Shown here: positions 39,749 through 50,032 of the stretch, piece by piece
How the letters are laid out: each line of letters begins with the position of its first letter
How positions within the stretch are numbered: position 1 is the first letter of the stretch
NCBI GenBank assembly: GCA_037447605.1
Contig: CM074807.1
Coordinates: forward strand, 3,293,114 to 3,357,113
From: Zygnema circumcarinatum
Lineage: Eukaryota; Streptophyta; Zygnematophyceae; Zygnematales; Zygnemataceae
DNA: 64,000 nucleotides
Reading direction: 5' to 3'
Position numbers and translations under genes: made by a program
Notes under the pieces: model-generated
The model's database searches: none
Seen by the model: only the letters and a program-made list of their open reading frames with translations
Told to the model about the DNA's origin: nothing

Positions 39749-41056
39749 ATGGCCGCAGGTCCGTGTGCATTTGCGGGACGGCGGCTCCTTGCTTCAACCT
39801 CCAGGCTCGCCTTCTGGGGAGAGAGCACCTTCACCAACCTGCAGTACCCGCTGCCGAAGAAGAAGCAGGTGGGGATGAATGCATTGAATTGAATCAATAG
39901 GTGGATGAATGAGTGAGGGGAGGAGCAAATGGGCTTACGTAGAATTGAGCTACATAGTTCAATTTTGCCATGTTTTGAACAATTTTTTGGTTAGTCGCTC
40001 CCTCTCCCTCTCCCACTCCCTCTCCCTCTCCTCTCCCTCTCCTCAGAATAACTAAATGGCCAATAGCTAAGGGATCTAGAGTCCCGGCGTGACCAATCGT
40101 TTTTATTTGAAAACGTCTTCTTAACTCTTAGATTACTTGATGTGAAGTTAAAAAGCACAGTTTGTCAATTGAAAGAATTCCTCTCTTGCTCATTAAAGCT
40201 ATATTGAAGGTTCCTCTCCCTCTTCCTCTCCTCCTCCCTCTCCCTCTACCTCCTCTCCCGCTCCCGCTCTCGCCCCCGGCCCCGCCCCCTCCCGCGCCCT
40301 CTCCCCCTCCCCATTCCCCTTCCCTCCTCCCTCCCCCCCCCTCCCCCTCCCCCTTCCCCTTCCCGCCTCCCTCCCCTCCCCCTCCCCCTCCCCCTCCCCC
40401 TCCCCCTCCCCCTCCCCCTCCCCCTCCCCCTCCCCCTCCCCCCTCCCCCTCCCCCTCCCCCTCCCCCTCCCCCTCCCCCTCCCCCTCCCCCTCCCCCCTC
40501 CCCCTCCCCCTCCCCCTCCCCCTCCCCCTCCCCCCTCCCCCTCCCCCTCCCCCTCCCCCTCCCCCTCCCCCTCCCCCTCCCCCTCCCCCTCCCCCTCCCC
40601 CTCCCCCTCCCCCTCCCCCTCCCCTCTCCCCTTTCTGCTAGTGCGCAGGGCGGCGTCATCACGTACGTTAACAACTCCGGTTGGACGAGAAAAGGAACCA
40701 AGTCTGAGCACGATCCCAAGAACAGAAAGTCGTGGAAGCAGCGAACCGAAAAGTATTTGAAGCCATTTCAGCTGAACGTTTATCTCTCCAAAAAATTTGT
40801 CAATGCCTCCGTCATGCATCGCGTGACCAGCCGAGTCGTGGCGGTCGCCTCCACCAATGCAAAGGATTTGAGGGAGTCTCTGCCTTCTACTAATGATGAA
40901 AATGCCTGCAAGGTTATTGGAGAGCTTCTCGCTGAAAGGTGTAAGGAAGCCGATGTTTTCGCGATAATTTTTACGTTAAAAAAGGATCAGAAATACGAGG
41001 GCCGGCTCGCAACAGTCGTCGATACGATCTTAAAGAATGGGATTACGCTAGTTTAA
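39749..41056 (+). CDS. uL18 (L18p/L5e) family ribosomal protein, probably organellar
   Basis: This gene encodes a large-subunit ribosomal protein that binds 5S rRNA in bacterial-type ribosomes. Exons 39749-39868 and 40649-41056 are joined in phase 0, giving 175 residues. The first 40 residues are Arg/Ala/Ser-rich with few acids ([20 protein letters not shown]), as in a mitochondrial or plastid transit peptide. The mature part has the L18 pattern [36 protein letters not shown] and [19 protein letters not shown]. Plant mitochondrial L18-like proteins have this style and often bind RNA weakly, so which organelle is open. The 780-bp intron is filled by a (CCCCCT)n repeat that reaches to within about 25 bases of the acceptor. 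Confidence 0.85.
40205..40630. repeat. (CCCCCT)n hexanucleotide repeat in the uL18 intron
   Basis: Impure CCTCTCC/CCCTC sequence passes into nearly pure CCCCCT units from about 40370 to 40624, with three CCCCCCT slips (about 40439, 40494 and 40530). The other strand is GGGGGA repeats, a strong candidate for G-quadruplex or triplex structure in DNA. The transcript carries the C-rich strand as the polypyrimidine tract before the acceptor at 40648. Confidence 0.95.
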
Positions 41057-41176
41057 AGGACAGGGAGGAACAAGGGGTCGAGAATTCGCAGGTTTTTGGG
41101 GTTTCAACGTGTTGTAGGGTGATGAGATAGTTGAGACTTGTGAAGATAAGAAGACAGCAAGATAAGATTTTGTACA

Positions 41177-44100
41177 ATGTATGCAAATAGCTGCTGGATG
41201 GGAGGGCGTCTGCATTGGAGGCAAAGCTGGAGAGTTCAAGAGAGGGGAGCTTGTTGGAAAGACGGAAGAAAATCTTTAGAATTACATTTGCTATCCCCAA
41301 TTCAAGCTCTTTGTTCGGATCAAAATCACTCTATATGTGGAAAGGGTTTGCAGTCACCCTCGACTTTTGGGGCTTTCTCAAATTTTAGAGTTTCTAGACT
41401 GCTTAAACTCAGCAAATACTGCTCCTACTCTGTCTCAACTGGGACCTATAATGAAAGTGGCTTTGAAACCGACCGACCTGCCACGGATAACTTTTTGAAG
41501 TTGGAAGAAGATGTGAAAGAACGGAGGGGTCCTTTTTTGTATTTTGAAGGAGTTGTGGAGGGAGGATTGGGAAAGCAGAGGCTGGATACTTATATTAGTG
41601 AGCAGATTCCGAGAGCGAGCAGAGCAAAAGTGCAGACATGCATCCGAGAAGGATATGTGACTGTGAATGGGAAGCTGCAAACCAAGGTATATGTGTGGAA
41701 TATGAATGGGATTAGAAAGGTGGTTTGAGAGATCGAATTGAAATTGAGTCAAAATTTGCATTCTGTCGAAATGGATACTATCCTAATTCTGCTGTTCTAC
41801 AGGCGAGCCTTAGATTGGCATTGAGCTTATAGGAATACTTTCCAGGAGTATAGACCACTTATTCGGTTTATCACTTACTCCTAATGCTAAACACTGAGTT
41901 TTCTCCTTCTCTCTCTTCTTGCAATTTTGCTTCCGCTCTCTCTATGACCCCGTCTTTTCCACTCTCTTTTTCCTTACGATTTAAAATGTTTCTGGTTGCA
42001 GGTCTCGTACAGTCTTAGATCGGGGGAAAAAGTGGAGTGCAAGCTTCCTCCTCCTCCCCCTCTAGAAGCTGTTCCGGAGAACATTCCTATAGAAGTGGTG
42101 TACGAAGATGATAATCTTTTAGTAGTAAATAAGCCCCCCCATCTGGTGAGTTACAATACTCGTCAGCAATCCACATAATGCAAGTTGTTTTTTCAATCAC
42201 TTTTTCTAACTTTGACATCTTGGAATACTGGCTGCATCAAGGATTAAGAAAAGTTAGACGAAATCATTACTCTCTTATCTTGGCTAGTACTACTGTACAC
42301 CCTCGTCTTTTGCTTTCTGTCTAATTGACGCGACTCCTTGAGAGAGAGGAGAGGGAGAGGGGGAAAGAGAGAGAGAGAGAGACAGGGATTTGCCTTAAAT
42401 TTCTTCTTTCCTATTTCCCAGGTGGTCCATCCTTCTCCAGGGCATTATAATGGAACTCTCGTGAATGCACTTTTGTATCACTGTGGGCTGCCGCCAATGC
42501 AAGTTCCGTCCGGAAACACGTCGCAAAGAGGACTGCAAGTGCAGGAGAGGAGTCTGTTGGAGCTGCAGGGAGAGGGAGAGGGAGAGGGAGAGGGAGTAGA
42601 TGAGGGAGAGGATGAGGGAGAGGATGAGGAAGCGGGAGAGGGGGAGGGAGAGGGAATCTTGCTTGCAGCAGCAACATTGAATGGACCACAACCCATAATC
42701 CGGCCAGGAATTGTGCATAGGCTCGATAAGGGAACAAGTGGCCTTTTGGTTGTCGCTAAAGTGAGTACCACTGCATTTTTTTTTTTTTTTTTTCTATCTC
42801 AATTGAATGGACTCCGTGACTCCTTTGTTAGGAAACAATCGATTTTGCATAATTTTCTCGTTGGCTTATTACCCTTTAGTCCTCGCGGTTGTTACATTGC
42901 GAATACCCTACTGAGTTTGAGCCACCGATAGGATGAGCTTGGCGAACAGGTGACATTTTGATCTGTCTAATAAGAGGTTGGGATTGTTGAGATTCTCAGG
43001 ATGAGTATTCCCATGCGCATCTATGTGATCAGTTTAAGGCCCGTTCCGTCAAAAGAGCATACCTAGGCATCACATGTGGAGTGCCCTCTCCCCTTCAAGG
43101 AAGGATTGAGACAAAAATTGGACGCGATCCGAAGGATAGAAAACGGATGGCGGCCTCTACAAGTACTCGCACTATGGGTGGATATCGCTTTGCAGCTAGC
43201 AGGTGAGAGAGGGGAGAGAGAGGAGGGAGAGGAGAGAGAGGCTTTGTAAGATGTTTAGATCAAGTAAAGGTGATTGGCTTTGGCACAACATGAGCATGTT
43301 GTGGCTACTTTGGTCCCACCCAGTTATACTGCCAAGGAATGGCATGAGAGAGAGAGAAAGACAAGTGGGAGAGAGAGGGAGGAGGAGAGCGCTTTGGCTT
43401 TCGCGAATATCTTTTTCGTAAAAAGAAATGAGAAGATGTTCTCAGCGAGTTCACTCCGTATTAGGGCTGGCAACGTGTTTTTATGTCACATGATTATGTT
43501 GCTTTCTCCTGAATAGAAAGATGAGCTTTGGTAGGCGGAGTAAGAACTTAAAGTTGAAGGCATGTTTCCTGCTTGCGTGTGATCTCAGATATGAGGTGCT
43601 GCAGGCCTTAGCTGGGGGAGGGGCTGCTCTAGTGGAGTGGAGACTGGAGACTGGACGAACTCACCAGGTGCTGCCCTCTCTCTGCTTCTCTCTCTTCCAA
43701 ATCTCTCTCTCTTTCTCTCTCAGCAACTTAAACCACTAAGGTATTCATCAGCTCTCATCACCTTTCTCATGAATATGAAAACATTCATTGTTTACTGTGT
43801 GGTTATAGATAGAAATTCGCACGCTGCAACACTAGAGATTCTAGAACCCACGAGACTTTTGTGTACTTAGACCCTAAGTATCTAAGTATGTGAGCAATAG
43901 CTTCAGTTCATGAGCTGATTGTGGGAGATGTTCTGGTCTTTTGGATGCAGATTAGAGTACATGCAAAGCATGTGGGCCATCCCATTCTTGGAGATGAAAT
44001 GTACGGAGGGCTCGGGAAGGCTGTGCTCGCAAAGCTCCTTCAGGCCCTGCCCGTGGGCGAGCATGGGCGGGCGCAGGCACTCATGGCCCGCCTGGACCGG

Positions 44101-44486
44101 CCATGTCTCCATGCACGCACACTCGGGTAGGAGTCTCTCCCTCTCCCTCTCCCTCTCCCTCTCGTCCAACCCCCCACCGCCCTCACAAAGATGCTGGTCA
44201 TAGAGCTGAAATGAATGATCAGGGATCGCACTAACAGTATCATGAACTCTACGCCAAGCTCTAGAAGGCATCGTGCAGAGCATAGAGGCAACGGATGGTC
44301 TCCCCCCCACCCCCCCTGCCCCTCCCTCCCTCCCTCTCCCTCTCGATTCTCTCCTGAAAGTGCTGTGCCCCTCCCTGCAGGTTCGTGCACCCCCATTCTC
44401 AGCGAGAGCTCTTCTTCTCCGCAGAGCCTCCTTCAGACTTTGCGGAGTTCCTCGCCTCTCTGCAGGCGCTGGCTGCCCTCTCGTAG
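41177..44486 (+). CDS. RluA/RluD-family RNA pseudouridine synthase with S4 domain, probably organellar
   Basis: This enzyme isomerises uridine to pseudouridine in structured RNA. Exons are 41177-41686, 42002-42145, 42422-42760, 43000-43202, 43589-43667, 43951-44126 and 44381-44486. All phases agree, giving 518 residues. An N-terminal stretch of about 120 residues, rich in Arg/Ser/Trp with few acids, looks like an organelle transit peptide. An S4 RNA-binding domain follows (about 136-200, RLDTYISEQIPRASRAKV). The catalytic domain has the class signature HRLDKGTSGLLVVAK with catalytic Asp320, then VNKPPHLVVHP upstream and LETGRTHQIRVHAKHVGHPI downstream. An acidic insertion of GE/DE repeats (about 268-296) lies between the core strands just before HRLD and is coded by a GAGGGA microsatellite. 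The gene is convergent with the YABBY gene. Confidence 0.93.
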
Positions 44487-45387
44487 TCTGTGGGCAGTCA
44501 GCGGGCGTCGGCTTTAGACGCGGAGAGAGGGGGCTGGCATGTGGCTACTACGGAACTCATTTGAGTTTAGGGGGCTTTTGCATGCGTGATGCATTCCCGT
44601 GCCAGGGCAAACAGAGAGGAAGGGGTTTGGAGGGGAGGGGGGGGGGGGGAGAAGAGGAGGGGGAGAGAGAGGTGGAGAGATGTGATTTCTTAACGTCCCT
44701 GCAGTGACATTTCTTTCAGAGGCCATTTCTATGATGGAGATGGTCTTCATGTCCGACATGTTATCTGTGCATGAGATTGCAAGGTTTTCAATCGTAGGTA
44801 ATTCTTGAAATACTTATTTCCAAAGAATGTGTTATGGTACAACGAGCTTCTAGTTTTGAATAGGACTTTTGTTTTGGTAGCGACAATATGTCACTCTCAC
44901 ACAGCTGCGACTGAAGGCGCCAATTTTTTAAGCTGTGGATCCGCCTATAAGAAACAGACCAAAAAAAAGCACATTAGTGCCAGAAAACTTGTTGTGGTCG
45001 ACTACATGTGAAGCCGAAGGCCAAGTTTGTGGCAGAAAACTAATCAATTGATGTTTGCCTTGTATCTCGCAAAAGGTAAATGATGAATTCGGGGGGGTGG
45101 GGTCCCACGAAAGCAGAGTGAGGAATAGCTAACTTATCCGAAACGCAAATGTAGTAAGGAATTGGAAGATTGTCACAGCAATTGTCTTTGAAGTCTTGAC
45201 AAGAAAATTGGCGGGTTGATTGGAATAATGAAATGTTGAGCATTCTGGGGATGAGGCGTGTCAGGCGTCATGCGTCACAGGGTTCAGAAGCGCAAGAGGG
45301 CTTTGAAGCGGCTGCAGAACGGTCCTGAAAAGCAGTCTTCAATCAACCAACCCCCTCCTCCTTTGCATCAGCCCATTGCAAATGTGC
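44487..45387. other. Convergent intergenic region between pseudouridine synthase and YABBY
   Basis: This stretch holds the 3' UTRs of both genes and a G-rich run near 44638-44650. I see no further gene. Confidence 0.6.
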
Positions 45388-47839
45388 TTACCTTCCCCTC
45401 CTACGAAAAAAGCCACTGGGGTTGAAGAGTTGGGAGCCTACCCCTGCCGCTATCTTTTCCTCGATGGACCGCATGTACGGGTGGCGGAGCATGTTTTGAG
45501 CACAATTTGCCCACTGCTTCAAAGCAAAGCCGGCAGTTCTGAACATCAGATGTCAACAATGAAGCGAGCCAGTCCTTCCGCATGCAGCCATATCATAAAG
45601 ATAAAAATTGGAAGTGCCATTTTACGATTCTTTTTGTGTCCCCCCATGCAGCCATTCACTGTGCATACAATACTCTGAAAAACGGGACTAGAAAGGCCAC
45701 ATCTTCACTTTTAAGATATGCAGTAAGTATGCAAAAGAGTATGAATGCGGACATCATTACAGAAGGCATGGCCATGGCTCAAACCTTCACTTCCCCATTA
45801 GTCATCCTAACAGATATCACGTTGAACAGTGCAAGCGAAGGTTGCTAGCGATTCTGCTTTTTGGAAGAACAGCATCCAGATAGATCGAGGAGTAACACTT
45901 TCTCACATTTTTTGCGGCTACTTTGAACGCCTCTCTATGGTCCATCGTAGGATTCGCTGCCTTTATCCGAACAATCTCATCTCTGTAATAGACGACAGTT
46001 AGGACAAGAGTAGCGAAACAAACGAAATGAAGCTTACACTTTACTTATTTATTTAACCATCCGACCAGTTTCCTGTCAAGCTCCTGCTAGATATCTCAGC
46101 GGCATGGATGCATATAACACATGTAAATGTCACACCCGAAGCAGCTATCGTTTGAAATGAAATCGCGAATTCAAAATCACAACCTATCTCCCCACGCAGG
46201 GGAGTATTAAATTAAACATAAGTAGCTCAAGAACTTGGAGAAAGGAAAGAATCACCTGATGAAGAGATTGTAAGGTGATGGATTCCTTACTCGCTTAGCT
46301 GCACTCGTGTACAGGAGATATTCCCATAGTTAGCAGTTTAGATTCTATTTTTAGATCCTACCACTGCTATGCGTCTCCGCTATATCCCATTCTTATGCAT
46401 CCTCTGCTTGAAAAATAAATTTTGCACGAGCTGAACAAAATAGCATTACAAATCTGAAGATACCTTGAAAACCTTTCTCGAAGCCTTACCTTTTCCCCGT
46501 TCCTTCCCTGCGACATCCACCTTAGGAGCTGCTCGACTAAGCTGCTTCGTCGACTGCTCCTCCTGCACTTCACATTCCACGGTGATCACGGGAGTCGGGG
46601 CCTGCTCCTGCTCAAGGAGCGAGCCGCTGCTTTCCTGAGCTCCACATGGGGCCAAAGGCATCATCCAAGGCGGGCCGAGATCATTGAAACCGCACATTGG
46701 AGCTTCCATCTGCAAAGTCACATACAGAACAAAAAAGTGAAGCGCTTAGACTTTAAGTCTTGATTTCTTTTCCTTCTTTTTGTTGAGCGTTCCATCATCA
46801 CAACTTCGATTTCAGAAGCGGAACATCGTCACTATCATCGAAAGCGTCGCACTACCCTGAACACGAGCAATGTCCACAGACTATCGACCATTTTAACCTG
46901 AGCTGCAAGTCATATAATCACATCATGCCTGGTGATCTTGCCCGACTATATGCTTTTTATTTTCACAAAAGTGGCGGTTTGAACGCATTCATGTTGAAAA
47001 TGTCTGTCGCTCTCAGCACGGGCTCATTGTAAGGTTCGCATAATACTATCTCGTTGACCGTGCCTAACTCTGAAGCAGAAGAAAAAGTTTGAAGGTGGCA
47101 TGATCGATAGATAGGTGTACCTAACCTCACCATTCCTGGAAGAATGGCATCTTCTGCGGAAGGAGAGGGCTGCAAACTGACAGCTAACAAGCTGCTGCAG
47201 TTCCCGCAGCGAACCGCCACCAAGCTCGTGTTTGCGGGGTCGGGTATGGCGACCTGCAAGAGGCCATTTCCGTAAAACGCTTCACTTTCCGTGTTTTAAT
47301 ACAAGTTATTTAAATGAATGCTACTGAAACACATCCTGCCGCATATTTCAGAAAGCGCTGCTTCCTAAAGTTGCTTTCTTTATTCGAACTACAAACAAAC
47401 ATGGAATCACTATACACGGAAGTTCAGAAAACATTCATTCAAATTGCTGATGATGATTGTAATTGATACGATTTCTTAATCGCACCATTGATTTCAATCC
47501 ATTCAATCTCTCGTAAAATAGAACTTCTATTTGTACTTTACCGCTGGAAAGCTTCTACACATTCAGCCTAGGCTGCCTGCATGCATGCATGCCAGCCGTC
47601 CACACAGTCTTTGGAATATTTGCAGGATCCACAACCTCAAGAAGTACGCTGCAATAAGAGCAGTGCAGCTGAAAGGTCTCATAACAAGGAGGAGGCGAGC
47701 AAGACAGCGAACTGATCGACGCATCAGGCGAGTCTGCAGAAGCACCAGCAGCAGCAGCCGCTCCATGGCTGGAGGAGCTCTTCTCAGCAGGACCAAGAAG
47801 GTATTGACTGAGATCCTCCAATACCTGTGAAGACCACAT
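45388..47839 (-). CDS. YABBY-family transcription factor (divergent)
   Basis: This gene encodes a DNA-binding regulator; in seed plants YABBYs set lateral-organ polarity. Exons (5' to 3') are 47839-47636, 47253-47131, 46709-46490, 46298-46256, 45982-45907 and 45513-45388. All phases agree, giving 263 residues. The C2C2 zinc finger is complete, Cys60-x2-Cys63 (FQLHCSYCSVLLE) and Cys84-x2-Cys87 (AVRCGNCSSLLAVS), with the family spacing of 20. The HMG-like YABBY domain (about 184-222) reads KRVRNPSPYNLFIR then DEIVRIKAANPTMDHREAF and KVAAKN, followed by an intron after AAKN and WANCAQN, where seed-plant proteins have WAHFPH. The C-terminus is longer than usual (MRSIEEKIAAG to RRRGR). The linker is Glu/Ser/Pro-rich. 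The start is the first ATG in frame; a further upstream exon cannot be excluded. Confidence 0.9.
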
Positions 47840-48826
47840 AATATCTCACCCAAAAACGCCACCAACAAATCTCTCGCCATCTTCCTCCCCTTAACAAGCG
47901 CGCATGGAGGGAGACAGACAGAAGCAGGAGAGGGAGTCACCCTTTCGACAGGGCCCCTCGGCCTGCCTGACAGTATGACCTCTCCTTAGATGGCTCTTCG
48001 GGCCCGACGGCTCTGATATTCCCCAGAGGGAGGCCGGTGGCCGCCATGGCTGCAGGCCGGGCCGCCATGGCTGTCGGAAGAGCCGCCGGCAGAAGACGGA
48101 CGGCGGCGACACGACAGAGGGGGAGGGGCTCTCCAACTTGGAGTGCGAGGGCCAATCAGGGGCTTCCACGTGTACAGTTATGATGACATGGCATGCTGTG
48201 ATTGGTAAGACCCAAAAAAAAGGCGCTAATTGGAGTGAGAAGTGCTGACGTGGTAGACTGGCGATTCATTGTCGCGCCACGTGGAATAGTATGTGCCACG
48301 TGTCACGTAGTCAGGCAAGTTCTTTCACTCATGCGAACATCCCTATTTTCCTGTGTGAGTGCTTCTAGACTTTGTTTCCTACAGCATCAACAACATTATA
48401 TATGCATGGATGCGTACACATTGTTGTTATTCTCACCAATGAGTACAATGTTGCCAAAGCTACGCTCTCCCTCACTGGGTATGCTCGAAAACAACTAGTT
48501 TCTAGAGACAGGCGATTCCGCCGTGAAGGGATGCTTGAACGGTAATGAATGACTCCAAATCGATGCAAGATAAAGATTTGGACCACTCCTGCGCCGTGAC
48601 ATTGAAAGCATTGCAAACGCTGCAAGCGCCGGCGGCGTCCGTACACTTCTGGAACCTTCCTGTCGGCGCATTGGGTGAGTTGTGACTGTTAAGGATGTGC
48701 CTCTAATCGCCATCATCTCACTCCCCTCCCTGTCGTCCTCTCATATTTCTCCTCATATTCCTCTGCTTGTCTCTCTTTCCTTTTAAGAGATTTCTTTACT
48801 TCGTTTTCTTCGTCCTTCTTGCATCC
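47840..48826. promoter_or_regulatory. Divergent upstream region of YABBY and the F-box gene
   Basis: No gene is supported here. The region is rich in ACGT-core elements (CCACGTGT at 48166, CACGTGG at about 48279, CCACGTGTCACGT at about 48297) and CCAAT/ATTGG boxes. Its block 48153-48212 is shared with the BRCA2 upstream region. Confidence 0.65.
48153..48212. promoter_or_regulatory. 60-bp block shared with BRCA2 upstream region (copy 1)
   Basis: Without gaps it matches 62611-62670 at 46 of 60 bases. Fixed parts are CAATCAG, CCACGT, TGATGACATGGC and CTGTGATTGGT, in the same order and spacing. It lies about 310-370 bp upstream of the YABBY start. Confidence 0.7.
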
Positions 48827-50032
48827 ATGGACTCGAGCAGCCAACGAGAAAGTGGCGCTTGCGATGGCGGCTCAATCTTGAGCCTTCCGATGGTCCTTTT
48901 GGTGCAAATTCTCTTCGAGGCTGTTGAAGTTGAAGGTTTTATGACGAGCGCTTTGCATCTGTCCACTGTCTGCAAGGCCTTTCAAGAAGCGGTGCAGGCA
49001 TTCGCGGACGCACATATTGGAAGCAGAACGGTGACTGCCATACAACAAAGGGTCCATGGAGAGGAAGCTCAAGTGCTTCAAATTGGAAAACTTGTGCGTC
49101 TAACGCCTAAAGTGGAGTCCCTTACCGTTGTTGATTCTCCCGTTGTCCCTTCGATGATATCGTTTTGGTCGACTGTGATTGGGACTACTCTTCGAACTCT
49201 AACTATCGTGACAGACGAAGGTCTCAGTTGGAAGCATTTCCAAGCGCTCGCCAGCTAACCAGTTCTTGAAAACCTAATGGCCACGATGGTGCTCGATCCG
49301 GGTATAGCCAAGTGCAGATTTTTTGAAAGTGTGAAGAGGCTTTATGTCATTGTAAAAAAGCAAAGGGGCGATGGAGTTTTTGAGGGCTTTCTCCGCTTGT
49401 TTCCCAATCTCACATTTCTGGACTTAACCTACTTTATCAAGCTAAAAGGATATAAATATCTGGTCGAACACGCTATCTTGGAAGAGCTAAATGTACGTGG
49501 CGATTTCTATCATTTGAAAATTACATGTCCTCGGTTGAGAATTCTCAAAATTGCAGGAGGTGTAGGCGAGTTAGTATTCGGGCACAACGGTTGCTTGGAT
49601 GAGATCCGTCTACAAGCACAGATCCACGACATCAGATTTGAAATGGATTCGTCAAGAAATGAATTCCACAATTCCATATTTGAATTTTACTTCGATGATG
49701 AGGATCTTCTTCTCAAGTTTCTTTTGAGGAGCATGAACAGTTTGGAAAAGGTCCGAGTGATCATATCGGACTCGCTATCTTGGGTGAACGTTTGTAAGGC
49801 TTTGAAGAATATCGTGTTCTTCCCTCGACTTGCTGAACTTACGCTTTCAGTATTTTTTGAGCCTCTAGAAATACAGATGTCATGTGAATGGCTGAAAGTC
49901 AGCCCGAAGCTCCAACATGTGGGCTTCATAATAAACTCAGAGGCACACAGGGCCGACGTTTATGATGCCTTCATGGAGAAGATTGAAGAATTACGGAAGT
50001 TGTTTCCAAGGGTTTGCTTCAGCCTCGTGTGA
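48827..50032 (+). pseudogene. Intronless F-box/LRR-like gene broken by one in-frame stop
   Basis: The N-terminus resembles an F-box (LSLPMVLLVQILFEAV, then LHLSTVCKAFQEAV), the part that binds SKP1 in SCF ubiquitin ligases. The rest has a weak leucine-rich repeat rhythm (LFPNLTFLDLTYFIKLKGY, LEELNVRG, CPRLRILKIAGG, LVEHAILEELN), as in FBD/F-box-LRR proteins. A TAA at 49256-49258 interrupts the frame after KHFQALAS. The same frame then continues open (PVLENLMATMVLD...) for another 257 codons to the stop at 50030-50032. Without it the length would be about 400 residues, normal for the family. This is either a young pseudogene, a nonsense allele or a base-call error. ATG 49277 could start a C-terminal product. 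F-box genes are often lineage-specific and decay quickly. Confidence 0.65.

Noticed and set aside
40162-40819. Open frames rich in proline or in Gly-Glu-Arg across the CCCCCT repeat
   Set aside because: They are intronic repeat translations; the uL18 exons on both sides join cleanly without them.
45376-45678. Plus-strand open frame over the YABBY 3' exon
   Set aside because: It overlaps the last YABBY exon, which is supported by phase and homology on the minus strand.
48546-48660. Possible first exon (starting MNDSKSMQDKDL) with a GTGAGT donor before the F-box gene
   Set aside because: The donor leaves phase 1 and no downstream acceptor matches the F-box frame; it may be a 5' UTR exon or chance.
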